Source: a virus. From it: a stretch of DNA of 33,347 nucleotides. Below, piece after piece: positions 1 to 6,615 of the stretch (position 1 is its first letter; the number at the start of each line of letters is the position of its first letter). The notes beneath the pieces are model-generated. The model was not told where the DNA came from, did not search any database, and worked only from the letters and a program-made list of their open reading frames with translations. A program made the position numbers and the translations under genes. Where the stretch lies: positions 1 through 33,347 of IMG/VR virus record IMGVR_UViG_3300006736_000037. The stretch is one strand, 5' to 3'.

Positions 1-54
1 ACCGGTGATTTAGATGTTACTGGTGATTTAGATGTTACTGGTGATCTACAGGTT
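1..54 (+). repeat. 18-bp tandem repeats coding TGDLDV
   Basis: Three 18-bp units (1-18, 19-36, 37-54) lie in tandem. The first two differ at one base and the third is diverged. They encode TGDLDV, TGDLDV and TGDLQV in frame with the fibre gene and probably continue upstream of the window. Such repeats let a fibre shaft change length by recombination. Confidence 0.75.
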
Positions 55-366
55 GGCGGAGTTATAAATGGAAATTTAGAAATATTAGGGGCGTGGGATG
101 CTGGTGTTCCTTGGGCGGTAACAACAGCCTATCAAGCTACTGAGGACGGTATAGTTTGTGCTAATGATACTGCCAATTATACATCACTCCGGGGATACAC
201 TGATGGTAATGCAGATCCAACCGGTACACTCATGGTTGCTCATTCTAGTGGTCACGTTCACGAGAATCGGAGTATCACGTTTCCTGTAAAAAAAGATGAT
301 TATTGGCAAGTTAATGGGTCGGCGAGTACAACAATTATGTTTATACCGTTTGGAGCTGATCAATAA
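1..366 (+). CDS. Tail fibre or tail-spike-like protein, C-terminal part (partial)
   Basis: The reading frame is open from the first base, so the start lies outside the window; 121 codons are visible, ending in TAA that overlaps the next ATG. It opens with hexapeptide repeats TGDLDV-TGDLDV-TGDLQV, a pattern common in the beta-solenoid or beta-prism shafts of phage tail fibres and collar proteins. A Gly/Thr/Asn-rich globular tip follows, with several His (AHSSGHVHEN) that might bind metal or receptor; that role is a guess. There are no hydrophobic membrane segments. The adjacent lysis-type genes are consistent with the end of a structural module. Tail fibre is the best call; another beta-helical virion protein is possible. 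Confidence 0.6.
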   Translation, partial: TGDLDVTGDLDVTGDLQVGGVINGNLEILGAWDAGVPWAVTTAYQATEDGIVCANDTANYTSLRGYTDGNADPTGTLMVAHSSGHVHENRSITFPVKKDDYWQVNGSASTTIMFIPFGADQ

Positions 367-737
367 TGGTGTATGAAGCAATTAAGATAGTTAAATATCC
401 AAAAAAAGTAAAGGAAAAAATTAATAATGGTATTAGTGAAGATGGTTCTCTCATTGTGGATGAAATAGAGATAATAATACCACCACAATATGAGGAGGAA
501 TTTACTAGCCATAAAGGAAAGTGGAAACGGAAAAGTGTAAATGAATTGGGCGCTGAATATGAATTGATTGAACCGTCTGATAATTATTTTAAAGTACGGG
601 AGAAGGAGCAACAGGAGGAGTATAATATGTTAATAACAAAAAAAATGGATGAGCTTATAAGAACTGATTATAGAAAACAAGCTATAAAGAATTTAAAGAA
701 GATAAACAAATTACCACCAGATTATATTGATGAATAG
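366..737 (+). CDS. Hypothetical protein, possible tail-fibre accessory
   Basis: A 123-residue soluble, charged protein of unknown function. The ATG overlaps the fibre gene stop (TAATG), so translation is probably coupled. The N-terminal half looks beta-rich (EIEIIIPPQYEEEF) and the C-terminal half is helical and rich in Lys/Glu (residues about 75-115). Its place directly behind the fibre gene would suit a fibre assembly chaperone or virion accessory, but no recognisable domain supports this. There is no signal peptide or TM segment. Confidence 0.6.
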   Translation: MVYEAIKIVKYPKKVKEKINNGISEDGSLIVDEIEIIIPPQYEEEFTSHKGKWKRKSVNELGAEYELIEPSDNYFKVREKEQQEEYNMLITKKMDELIRTDYRKQAIKNLKKINKLPPDYIDE

Positions 738-748
738 GAAGATAAATA

Positions 749-1090
749 ATGCCAGAAGAAAATCAAGACTTACTTATAGGAAAACTTGAAGGTTTGGTAA
801 TAGGTACAAACGAAAAAGTATCTAAGTTATTTGAGTATACAGAAAAGATGATAGATTTCCAACATAAGATGGATACTAAGCAACAGCTTTGTAGACAAGA
901 AAAAACCCAAATGGTGGAAGAACTAGAAATTAATCAAGTTGACATAATTAAACGGTTAGAAAAGTTGGAGGGTGTACCAGAAGAAATAAGAGGTAAGGTA
1001 AGAGCTTTCCTGGTAAAACACATGGAAAAACTTTTCTATATAATTCTTGGTCTGTTAATAGCTTATTTAAAAGCAAGGTTTGGAGGTTAA
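749..1090 (+). CDS. Coiled-coil protein with C-terminal TM segment (XhlA/holin-like)
   Basis: A 113-residue protein with a good Shine-Dalgarno (AGGAAG, about 7 bases before ATG). Residues about 10-80 are charged, heptad-like helix (EKVSKLFEYTEKM, IKRLEKLEG), and residues about 92-108 form one hydrophobic segment (LFYIILGLLIAYL) followed by a short basic tail. This soluble coiled coil plus C-terminal anchor resembles XhlA/hemolysin-type lysis accessory proteins, and it sits just upstream of an M15 peptidase. The lysis role is inferred from architecture and neighbours only. Confidence 0.65.
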   Translation: MPEENQDLLIGKLEGLVIGTNEKVSKLFEYTEKMIDFQHKMDTKQQLCRQEKTQMVEELEINQVDIIKRLEKLEGVPEEIRGKVRAFLVKHMEKLFYIILGLLIAYLKARFGG

Positions 1091-1094
1091 TACA

Positions 1095-1289
1095 ATGACT
1101 AAGGTAGAGGGAGTTTTACTTTCTTCAAACGCCATGTTAGTAACGATGGATATGGTTTTTAAAAGAATGCTACACCAGAGTACTTCTAATGGTGGTAAGG
1201 GTATAAATATAAAAGAAGTAAAAGAAGAAACAAGCCATTGCCGGAAGTATATAAAAGGTATAAAGGACAAGTTTGATGGTACAGCTTAA
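1095..1289 (+). CDS. Small hypothetical protein
   Basis: A 64-residue soluble protein starting at ATG 1095, chosen because GGAGG lies 7 bases upstream; an in-frame TTG at 1080 lacks such a site. It overlaps the peptidase gene by 14 bases. The sequence is Lys-rich at the C-terminus with no TM segment and no recognised family. It sits inside the lysis-type cluster, so it may act in lysis or virion assembly, but nothing in the sequence says which. Confidence 0.55.
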   Translation: MTKVEGVLLSSNAMLVTMDMVFKRMLHQSTSNGGKGINIKEVKEETSHCRKYIKGIKDKFDGTA

Positions 1290-1863
1290 ACTAGAAGATG
1301 GGACAGACACACATTTTAGGTTAGAAGAATTTGCCTGTAGACATTGCGGAGAAGGTATACCAGCTACTAAGTTATTATACTATTTAGAGACGAGACGTAG
1401 GGAAGAGAATATACCTATCATTATAACAAGTGGTGGACGGTGTACTATACACAACACTAACATTGGTGGATCTATATATTCTGAGCATTTAATAAGAATA
1501 GGAAAGTTTTATGCTTGCGATTATATAAAGAGAAAATTATTTGATCCATTAAAAGAAGCCCGGTGGTGGGAAAAAGAAGCTATTAGTCATTTAGGTGGAA
1601 CTGGTATTTACTATAGAACTTATAAAGGAAAGAAAAATATAATAACTCCACGTTGTATCCATGTTGATGTTGGTAACATAGGTAGGAGGAGTGATTACTC
1701 CAAGCCTAGGAAATGGGTGGATGTTATACAGATGTCCGTGGACGGTAAAAGTGTTGTTAAGCACGAAAGATTATGGCTTGATGATGATTACCAGGAAAAA
1801 ACGTTCGCAGCACTAACACATTTTAATTTCCAATCAAAACTTCAGGATAAAGGACTGATGTAA
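1276..1863 (+). CDS. M15-family zinc peptidase (endolysin-like)
   Basis: A 195-residue protein matching the peptidase M15 fold used by phage endolysins and D-Ala-D-Ala carboxypeptidases. The N-terminus has FRLEEFACRHCG, then PIIITSGGRC (residues about 47-56). Zinc ligands appear as His71 (SEHL), Asp82 (ACDY) and His129 (CIHVDVG), the usual H-D-H set. The probable role is cleaving peptide bonds in peptidoglycan at lysis or entry. I chose ATG 1276, since the TTG just before it adds only one residue; AAGGAC is upstream. It has no signal peptide, so a holin would be needed for release, and TM proteins lie on both sides. The peptidase family is fairly sure; lysis versus tail-associated use is inferred. 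Confidence 0.8.
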   Translation: MVQLKLEDGTDTHFRLEEFACRHCGEGIPATKLLYYLETRRREENIPIIITSGGRCTIHNTNIGGSIYSEHLIRIGKFYACDYIKRKLFDPLKEARWWEKEAISHLGGTGIYYRTYKGKKNIITPRCIHVDVGNIGRRSDYSKPRKWVDVIQMSVDGKSVVKHERLWLDDDYQEKTFAALTHFNFQSKLQDKGLM

Positions 1864-1865
1864 AA

Positions 1866-2159
1866 ATGAAAAAAATAGTCTTATTAAAAGAGGACGGTAC
1901 TTTAAAAGGTGCCTGGATAATGACTTTCTGGACTGGTATTATTGTACTTGAATATATATTAGCTATCTTTTCCAGTAAGGTTTTAAACATGTTAGATACT
2001 GTTGGCTCACAACAGGTGACTATATACTGTACTGCTATAGCGTTGTTCTTAGGGACAAATGGTTTAAAAGGTTCGGTGGACAAAGTGATAAACGTTTTTA
2101 AGAGGAAGGGTGACACGGGTGAAAAAGTTTCTAGTGGTCCTAAGGAGATTATTGACTAA
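1866..2159 (+). CDS. Two-TM membrane protein, holin candidate
   Basis: A 97-residue protein with two hydrophobic stretches, about residues 17-36 (WIMTFWTGIIVLEYILAIF) and 48-65 (VTIYCTAIALFLG), and a charged Lys-rich C-terminal tail. Size and topology fit class II/III phage holins, and it directly follows the M15 peptidase. No family-specific motif was recognised. Codons 4-8 contain an exact copy of the window's 11-bp promoter motif (1876-1886). Confidence 0.6.
   Translation: MKKIVLLKEDGTLKGAWIMTFWTGIIVLEYILAIFSSKVLNMLDTVGSQQVTIYCTAIALFLGTNGLKGSVDKVINVFKRKGDTGEKVSSGPKEIID
1876..1886 (+). promoter_or_regulatory. Intragenic copy of the TAGTCTTATTA motif
   Basis: An exact copy of the 11-bp motif, lying in codons 4-8 (Ile-Val-Leu-Leu) of the two-TM protein gene and followed by AAAGAGG. 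All other copies lie in gaps or at gene ends. It may drive the two downstream envelope genes or may be chance coding sequence; function is unproven. Confidence 0.3.
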
Positions 2160-2562
2160 GGTTACAGAGTTCGGGTGGATGGTGATAGCTGGTGTTGGTT
2201 TGTTTATATTACATTCGGTGTTAAACATCGGTGAAGACGACGAAGAACCAGAAGTATCCTCTAAAAGAAAAGTTCCAGTAGGAGTAAAAGATAAGAACGG
2301 GTATGTCCAACCGCCCACTCATGACCACGTTGGTGACAGTGGTATCTTCGATGATGATTATAACGTAAGAGTTACCTCACCAGATGGAGATGTAAACAAG
2401 GTTCCTACACCGGATGGTATAAGTGATGAGGAGTTAGATACCGTTATCACCGTTAAACCCGAAACAGGAGAATGGACGGTGAAAGAAAACAAAGATAAGA
2501 AACCATTCCAACCAGGTAAAAACACACCAAGCATGAATGAACTGTTAAGTAGGTGTAAATAA
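2119..2562 (+). CDS. N-terminally anchored periplasmic protein (spanin-like?)
   Basis: About 147 residues from GTG 2119, preferred over GTG 2110 because AGGAAG then sits at a workable distance. It overlaps the previous gene by 41 bases in another frame. A basic N-terminus (KKFLVVLRRLLTKV) is followed by one TM segment (about residues 20-37, WMVIAGVGLFILHSVLNIG), then a long acidic, Pro/Gly/Asp-rich, probably extended tail ending LLSRCK. An inner-membrane anchor with an extended periplasmic part would suit an inner spanin subunit, paired with the exported protein encoded next. That pairing is inference; the tail lacks the coiled coil typical of Rz. Confidence 0.6.
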   Translation: MKKFLVVLRRLLTKVTEFGWMVIAGVGLFILHSVLNIGEDDEEPEVSSKRKVPVGVKDKNGYVQPPTHDHVGDSGIFDDDYNVRVTSPDGDVNKVPTPDGISDEELDTVITVKPETGEWTVKENKDKKPFQPGKNTPSMNELLSRCK

Positions 2563-3158
2563 TGTATTATGACAGAGACGAACAGAAAAGAATAATCGCG
2601 GCGTTAATCTTAGTAATTATACTTCTGTTTTTATATGCTAAGAATGTAAGTGCAGAAGAGACCACCACTATTCCAACCAGTGATTATGAAGCTATGGTGG
2701 GATATCTTAAAAACTTCAAGGCGTTGGACGAGGCTCTACCGGAGTTGGAAGTTGGTGAGCTGGTAGTATTTAGGGACAAGGTAGGACGGTATTACTTTAA
2801 GGAAGAAGTAGATCTAAAAATAAAACTTGGATATAAAGAATATTCAACAAAGTTAAAGCTTAACACCAGGGTAGAAAAGTTTAAGCGGAAAAGAAGGATC
2901 ATATCCAATAGGTTAAAGGGTGGTTTATTGTTTGATTTGGAATATGGTGTTCTACTTGGTTTGGATTACGAGTTTATAGAGCTGTTTAGGTTTACTTTAA
3001 ACGGGTTTGGTACGACGAAGACGGTTGGAGTGGCTGTTGGGTATGCTGTTAGCAACAACACGTCCGTAATCGTTGGTTTAGGCACCAGGTGGAACAATAT
3101 ATTAAAAGGTTTAGCGGGTATGACAACTATTAATGTAGGGGTAGTTCTAGCTTTTTAG
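2562..3158 (+). CDS. Exported outer-membrane-like protein
   Basis: A 198-residue protein with a clear signal sequence: charged N-terminus, hydrophobic core (AALILVIILLFLYA) and a likely cleavage site after VSA near residue 31. The mature part starts with a Thr/Glu-rich stretch. From about residue 80 it shows alternating beta-strand patterns (KIKLGYKEYSTKLKLNT; LLFDLEYGVLLGLDYEF; VGVAVGYAVS; VIVGLGTRW) and ends in LAF. A terminal Phe after amphipathic strands is the usual signal for outer-membrane beta-barrel insertion, which argues for a Gram-negative host. It may help disrupt the outer membrane at lysis or change the surface of the infected cell. It is the last gene before the 519-base gap. 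Confidence 0.7.
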   Translation: MYYDRDEQKRIIAALILVIILLFLYAKNVSAEETTTIPTSDYEAMVGYLKNFKALDEALPELEVGELVVFRDKVGRYYFKEEVDLKIKLGYKEYSTKLKLNTRVEKFKRKRRIISNRLKGGLLFDLEYGVLLGLDYEFIELFRFTLNGFGTTKTVGVAVGYAVSNNTSVIVGLGTRWNNILKGLAGMTTINVGVVLAF

Positions 3159-3178
3159 TTTCCAGTAAAAGTTTTTCG

Positions 3179-3189
3179 TAGTCTTATTA
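3179..3189 (+). promoter_or_regulatory. TAGTCTTATTA promoter motif 1
   Basis: Exact 11-bp motif followed by AGTGA, 21 bases after the stop of the outer-membrane-like gene and just before the structured noncoding region. No -35 box is evident (upstream is AAAAGTTTTTCG). It probably starts the RNA at about 3195. Confidence 0.65.
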
Positions 3190-3194
3190 AGTGA

Positions 3195-3574
3195 AACGTT
3201 TGTTAAGTGAAGTGTTTGAAAACAGAATAGGAAACAGCGGGTGACATGAGGTTTGGTAGAACCTGGGATATGGTGAAATGTAAGGCTACCACCCGATTAC
3301 ACCTAAGAAAAACATCTATGAATGGTGTTGGGGCTATTAAAGAAGCGACTATGTTTGCCCCGCGACCGCGCTTGTAAGTTTTCCGTTTCGGTGGTGAATT
3401 AAGTCCTAGACTACGTTGTTAGTCTAGTTGATGCCCGGAGCTGAGTGTGGAATCCAGCCATGTTACCTGTTGTTTCTTATAATCAAACGAAAGTAGGTGA
3501 TTAAACCCGACACCAAAAACTCTAACGGAGTATAACTTATATATTGAAAGAAGTAACTCTAGATTTAGACGTAA
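3195..3574 (+). ncRNA. Putative structured noncoding RNA 1
   Basis: About 380 bases without a convincing gene, between a promoter motif and a strong hairpin. Exact complementary pairs, in order: 3218-3223 with 3378-3383; CGGGTG 3238-3243 with 3290-3295; AGGTT/AACCT 3249-3253 with 3260-3264, whose loop TGGTAG (3254-3259) is complementary to CTACCA 3286-3291, a possible pseudoknot; ACACC/GGTGT 3299-3303 with 3324-3328; GGGGC/GCCCC 3330-3334 with 3357-3361; CTAGACT/AGTCTAG 3406-3412 with 3421-3427. Some overlap by two bases and would compete. The region is visibly more GC-rich than the flanking genes. It does not look like tmRNA, RNase P RNA or a group I intron core. Lying directly upstream of the UvsW-like helicase, it could also be part of a replication origin. 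RNA status is inferred. Confidence 0.5.
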
Positions 3575-3626
3575 AAACTACCCTGAGAAAATCGAGAACA
3601 ATGTGGCACTCATCTCAGGGTAGTTT
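3575..3626 (+). terminator. 14-bp perfect hairpin, terminator-like
   Basis: AAACTACCCTGAGA (3575-3588) pairs perfectly with TCTCAGGGTAGTTT (3613-3626) around a 24-base loop. The downstream tract (CATATTACAATA) is only weakly T-rich, so it may be a processing or stabilising 3' hairpin as much as a terminator. It separates the noncoding region from the next promoter motif. Confidence 0.6.
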
Positions 3627-3649
3627 CATATTACAATAAACAATATTTA

Positions 3650-3660
3650 TAGTCTTATTA
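3650..3660 (+). promoter_or_regulatory. TAGTCTTATTA promoter motif 2
   Basis: Exact motif followed by TATGAGGAG, ending 17 bases before the start codon of the UvsW-like gene. The GAGGAG Shine-Dalgarno lies right after the motif, so any transcript starting just downstream would have a very short leader. Confidence 0.7.
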
Positions 3661-3677
3661 TATGAGGAGAGTTTTAA

Positions 3678-5165
3678 TTGTCAGTGAAAATAGTAGTTAC
3701 ACCAACTAAAAGTCAAATAGAAGGTGATTTGCCTTCAAAGGTTAAAAACAAGATAGACCAAGCACTATGTCATACTGATAAAAAGTATTACATTATAAGA
3801 AAGGTTTCTAACTGGGATGGTAAGACTAGATTCTTTTCAAAAGTAACAAATAAGTTTCCCACCGGTTTACTACCAGACGTTGTGAAGATATTAAAGGAAA
3901 ACAAAGTTGATTTTAAATTAACTAGAAGTAAAACATACCCGTTATACATAAAACCAATAAAAGATTATCATAATGTTGATTTTGTCATTTTAGATATGGA
4001 ACTAAGACCTATACAAAGAAAAGTTTTGAATAGGATGTTGGAGAAAAGAAAAGGTGTTGTCTGGTGTGCTACAAATTTTGGTAAAACAAATGTCTCTGCA
4101 ATCCTAATAAGAGCTTTAAATTATCCACAAACACTGTTTCTAGTTAACGAACAAGACTTATTATATCAAACGTATGGTGTATTTAAAAACGAAGCAGGAG
4201 CAGATTTAGTTGGTATAATAGGTGACGGTAGTTATAACCCACGAAAAGTAACGGTAGCAACAGTCCAAACACTTTATTCCAGAACAAAAAAGTTTAGAGA
4301 TATAAAGGAGAACGAGGATAAAGCTACTTATAAAGTTAAAAAAATACAGCACAACAAAAGACGAGTGGAAACACTAGAATACCTCGCTTCTATAGAATTA
4401 TTATTACTTGACGAGTGTCATAATGCAACGTCTTTTTCTTGGTATAAAATAGCCATGAACTGTAAAAGTGCTTGGTGGCGATTTGGTTTATCTGGCACAC
4501 CTTTAACAGATAACGAAGTTAGAAATATAAGACTGAAAGCTGTTACTGGTAAAGTTATAGCACGTGTAAGAAACAAGCTCATGATAGAAAAAGGATATTC
4601 CGCTAAACCAACTATACATATCGTACCAGTACCAAAAATAAAGAAATACGACACCTGGTTTCAGGCTTATAAACATAATGTTGTTGAGAGTGAATTCTTT
4701 AATACCTTAGTCGATGCAGTAGTAAATAGGTTTACGACACAAGGTAAAAAGGTTTTATGTTTGGTGAACAGACAAAAACAAGGTTACATATTAGAGGAAT
4801 CAATGAAACCAATAGCAAAGTTTATTTATGGTAAAACATCACATAAAGATAGACAGAAAGCTGTTGATGACTTTGTTAAAGGGAAGAAAAGGGTTTTAAT
4901 AGCCTCAAAGATATTTTATCATGGTATAGATATACACGATATAAACGTCCTGGTGAACGTTGGTGGCATGCAAGCTTGGTGGACGTTACTTCAAAAGGTT
5001 GGTAGAGCATTAAGGGAAAAGCCAAAAGGACAAAAGAACGTTGTTGACGTTGTAGATTTTTATATGCAAGATAAAGGTTTTTTAGAAAAACACAGTAAGA
5101 TAAGGTTAAAGGCTTATAAAGATGAGGAATTTGAAATTAAGATTATGAAAGGACTAAAAGTATGA
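3678..5165 (+). CDS. uvsW: SF2 DNA/RNA helicase, UvsW-like
   Basis: A 495-residue superfamily 2 helicase, close in length to T4 UvsW, which unwinds R-loops and remodels forks. Residues 1-90 form an N-terminal accessory domain. Motif I is ATNFGKT (131-137), with Asn where the first P-loop Gly usually stands; motif II is DECH (245-248), motif III SGTP (272-275) and motif VI QKVGRALR (439-446). The start is TTG 3678: AGGAG lies 8 bases upstream, whereas the next in-frame candidate (GTG 3684) would be too far. It is first in a replication operon behind promoter motif 2 and overlaps the dNMP kinase by 4 bases. Helicase family is secure; the UvsW role is inferred from length and context. Confidence 0.82.
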   Translation: MSVKIVVTPTKSQIEGDLPSKVKNKIDQALCHTDKKYYIIRKVSNWDGKTRFFSKVTNKFPTGLLPDVVKILKENKVDFKLTRSKTYPLYIKPIKDYHNVDFVILDMELRPIQRKVLNRMLEKRKGVVWCATNFGKTNVSAILIRALNYPQTLFLVNEQDLLYQTYGVFKNEAGADLVGIIGDGSYNPRKVTVATVQTLYSRTKKFRDIKENEDKATYKVKKIQHNKRRVETLEYLASIELLLLDECHNATSFSWYKIAMNCKSAWWRFGLSGTPLTDNEVRNIRLKAVTGKVIARVRNKLMIEKGYSAKPTIHIVPVPKIKKYDTWFQAYKHNVVESEFFNTLVDAVVNRFTTQGKKVLCLVNRQKQGYILEESMKPIAKFIYGKTSHKDRQKAVDDFVKGKKRVLIASKIFYHGIDIHDINVLVNVGGMQAWWTLLQKVGRALREKPKGQKNVVDVVDFYMQDKGFLEKHSKIRLKAYKDEEFEIKIMKGLKV

Positions 5166-5725
5166 TATTGATAGCTTTAGGTTATAAAAGGGGAGTAGGT
5201 AAAACAACTATTGCAAGATATATATGCGCCCGGTATGGTGGTAAAATATTCTCTATAAGTAACGAGATAGAAAACACGGTGTATAGCTTATTTGATAAAG
5301 ACATAAAACAACATAAACATAGTGAAGTAGCATTACACGATGTTGGTAAATCACCAAGAACATTGTTACAGGAAACCGGTCAAGCAATGGTTAATATTTG
5401 GAATAAGGTTTGGATGAGGAAGTTAGAAAAGAGAATAGATAGATATTTAGTAACGAAGGATTTGCATAGTAACTCTATCGTAGTTATTGATGATATTCGA
5501 CGTGCATATGAAATAAACTTCTTACGTTCTATGAGACCAGACTCAACTATTGTAAAAGTAGAAAGGAATACTGGTATACAAGATAACCATACAACGGAAC
5601 ATGAGTTAGATAGTTTTAATAATTGGGATATATTAATAAAAAATAATGGTGATATAGATAGTTTACATAAGGTGGTTCATGATAAACTTATTTGGAGAAG
5701 TAATAAAGAAGAAAACCAAGGATAA
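5162..5725 (+). CDS. Deoxynucleoside monophosphate kinase
   Basis: A 187-residue P-loop kinase resembling phage T4 gene 1-type dNMP kinases. The Walker A motif is GYKRGVGKTT (residues 7-16). A second conserved block, VVIDDIRRAYEINFLR, matches the 'DD-R-NE' segment of the family, and TEHELD lies near the C-terminus. It should phosphorylate dNMPs to dNDPs with ATP in the cytoplasm; a separate thymidylate kinase is encoded at 17760. It starts with ATG overlapping the helicase stop (ATGA) and overlaps the next gene by 47 bases. Confidence 0.8.
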   Translation: MILIALGYKRGVGKTTIARYICARYGGKIFSISNEIENTVYSLFDKDIKQHKHSEVALHDVGKSPRTLLQETGQAMVNIWNKVWMRKLEKRIDRYLVTKDLHSNSIVVIDDIRRAYEINFLRSMRPDSTIVKVERNTGIQDNHTTEHELDSFNNWDILIKNNGDIDSLHKVVHDKLIWRSNKEENQG

Positions 5726-6437
5726 AAGAAAAGGCTTCTTAAATGTAAATCTTAGTGGTGACGATTTGGTTATATTGAAACTTACTAAGATATATAAGGA
5801 ACACAGGGAAGCGGCTTTTCATCATCCTTATAATCCGGTGAGCTTTAAAAAAGATCCACGTAAAAGTAAGAACTGGAAGTGTTTTAAAAGACTACACCAG
5901 ATAGCAACAGTAAACGAAATAGATCCAGAAAAGTTTTTAGGTTATTTGATAGACCATTACAGCAGAATGAATTGGCAGTTTCCTATGCCGAACAACCTTT
6001 GTTCAGAAAACGCTTTACATTACGTTGACGAGCAAAGACAGTTTGAAGGTGTCGATTTTGACGAGGGTAGAACAGAGACCGTGGAAGAGATAGAAGAAAC
6101 ATTAAAGGAAAAAGCACAAAGGTTAAAGGTAATACACAAACGTAGAGCAGTAGACTTAATAATTGATAAAGTTGAAAAGGAGTCTAATTTAGTGGAACAA
6201 CAACCTTATTACGACATACGTATTGAACTTGAGGAGATATACATACATCTAATAAGGTGGAGCAAAGAAAGAGGATTTACAACCGTTGATCAAGTTATAA
6301 AGAACATAGAACACATGATAACAAAAGATAAACCAGGTGAAATTGCTTTAGCCTGGTTGAAAACAGAGTTAGGTAAAAGGTGGATAAAAAACATTGAAAC
6401 CAGAGTTCAGGGAAATGAAACCTATAGACGAGGTTAA
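5679..6437 (+). CDS. Hypothetical replication protein, possible helicase loader
   Basis: A 252-residue soluble protein of unknown family, with AAGGTGG about 5 bases before ATG. The N-terminus reads INLFGEVIKKK, almost the same as TLFGEVSKK at the start of the UDG-polymerase gene product, and resembles the bacterial clamp-binding pattern (xLxLF). Residues about 45-110 (HHPYNPVSFKKDPRKSKNW) are basic and aromatic; the rest is mainly charged helix. Its place two genes before the DnaB-like helicase suggests a helicase-loading or primosome role like T4 gp59, but I saw no matching motif. The clamp-binding idea is inference. Confidence 0.6.
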   Translation: MINLFGEVIKKKTKDKRKGFLNVNLSGDDLVILKLTKIYKEHREAAFHHPYNPVSFKKDPRKSKNWKCFKRLHQIATVNEIDPEKFLGYLIDHYSRMNWQFPMPNNLCSENALHYVDEQRQFEGVDFDEGRTETVEEIEETLKEKAQRLKVIHKRRAVDLIIDKVEKESNLVEQQPYYDIRIELEEIYIHLIRWSKERGFTTVDQVIKNIEHMITKDKPGEIALAWLKTELGKRWIKNIETRVQGNETYRRG

Positions 6438-6591
6438 GCCTCTTGTTGCTTTAGGGCAACCACTTATAATAGTTCTACCTAACGAGGCTGGAGCAATAAT
6501 GATAGATAAGACATGGACAGAGAGTGATTTTGAGGCTTTTCTAAAACAATATCACGCAATAATTGGTTACCTCCTTAAAACAAATGGATAA
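6394..6591 (+). CDS. Small hypothetical protein upstream of DnaB-like helicase
   Basis: A 65-residue protein if it starts at TTG 6394 (AAAGGTGG about 10 bases upstream), or 58 residues from ATG 6415, whose Shine-Dalgarno is too close. Its 5' end overlaps the preceding gene. It has a short hydrophobic stretch (PLIIVLPNEAGAIMI) that looks like buried strands rather than a TM helix. No known family. It ends inside a 16-bp tandem repeat. Confidence 0.5.
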   Translation: MKPEFREMKPIDEVKPLVALGQPLIIVLPNEAGAIMIDKTWTESDFEAFLKQYHAIIGYLLKTNG

Positions 6592-6615
6592 GGTTATAAA
6601 TGGATAAGGTTATAA
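6584..6615 (+). repeat. 16-bp tandem repeat around the dnaB start
   Basis: ATGGATAAGGTTATAA occurs at 6584-6599 and again at 6600-6615, and a partial third copy (ATGGATAA) forms the start of the helicase gene at 6616. Each copy carries an ATG preceded by AAGG, so the duplication repeats a weak ribosome site and start. The first two ATGs encode only the 7-residue peptide MDKVING. Confidence 0.8.

Noticed and set aside
3246-3377. 43-codon frame starting MRFGRTWDMVK in the 519-base gap
   Set aside because: No Shine-Dalgarno before the ATG, and the bases are tied up in several complementary pairs. Kept only as an alternative to the RNA reading.
3195-3574. tmRNA, RNase P RNA or group I intron in the large gap
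   Set aside because: No tRNA-like ends or tag frame, no conserved RNase P blocks, no intron P/Q/R/S core and no split exons on either side.
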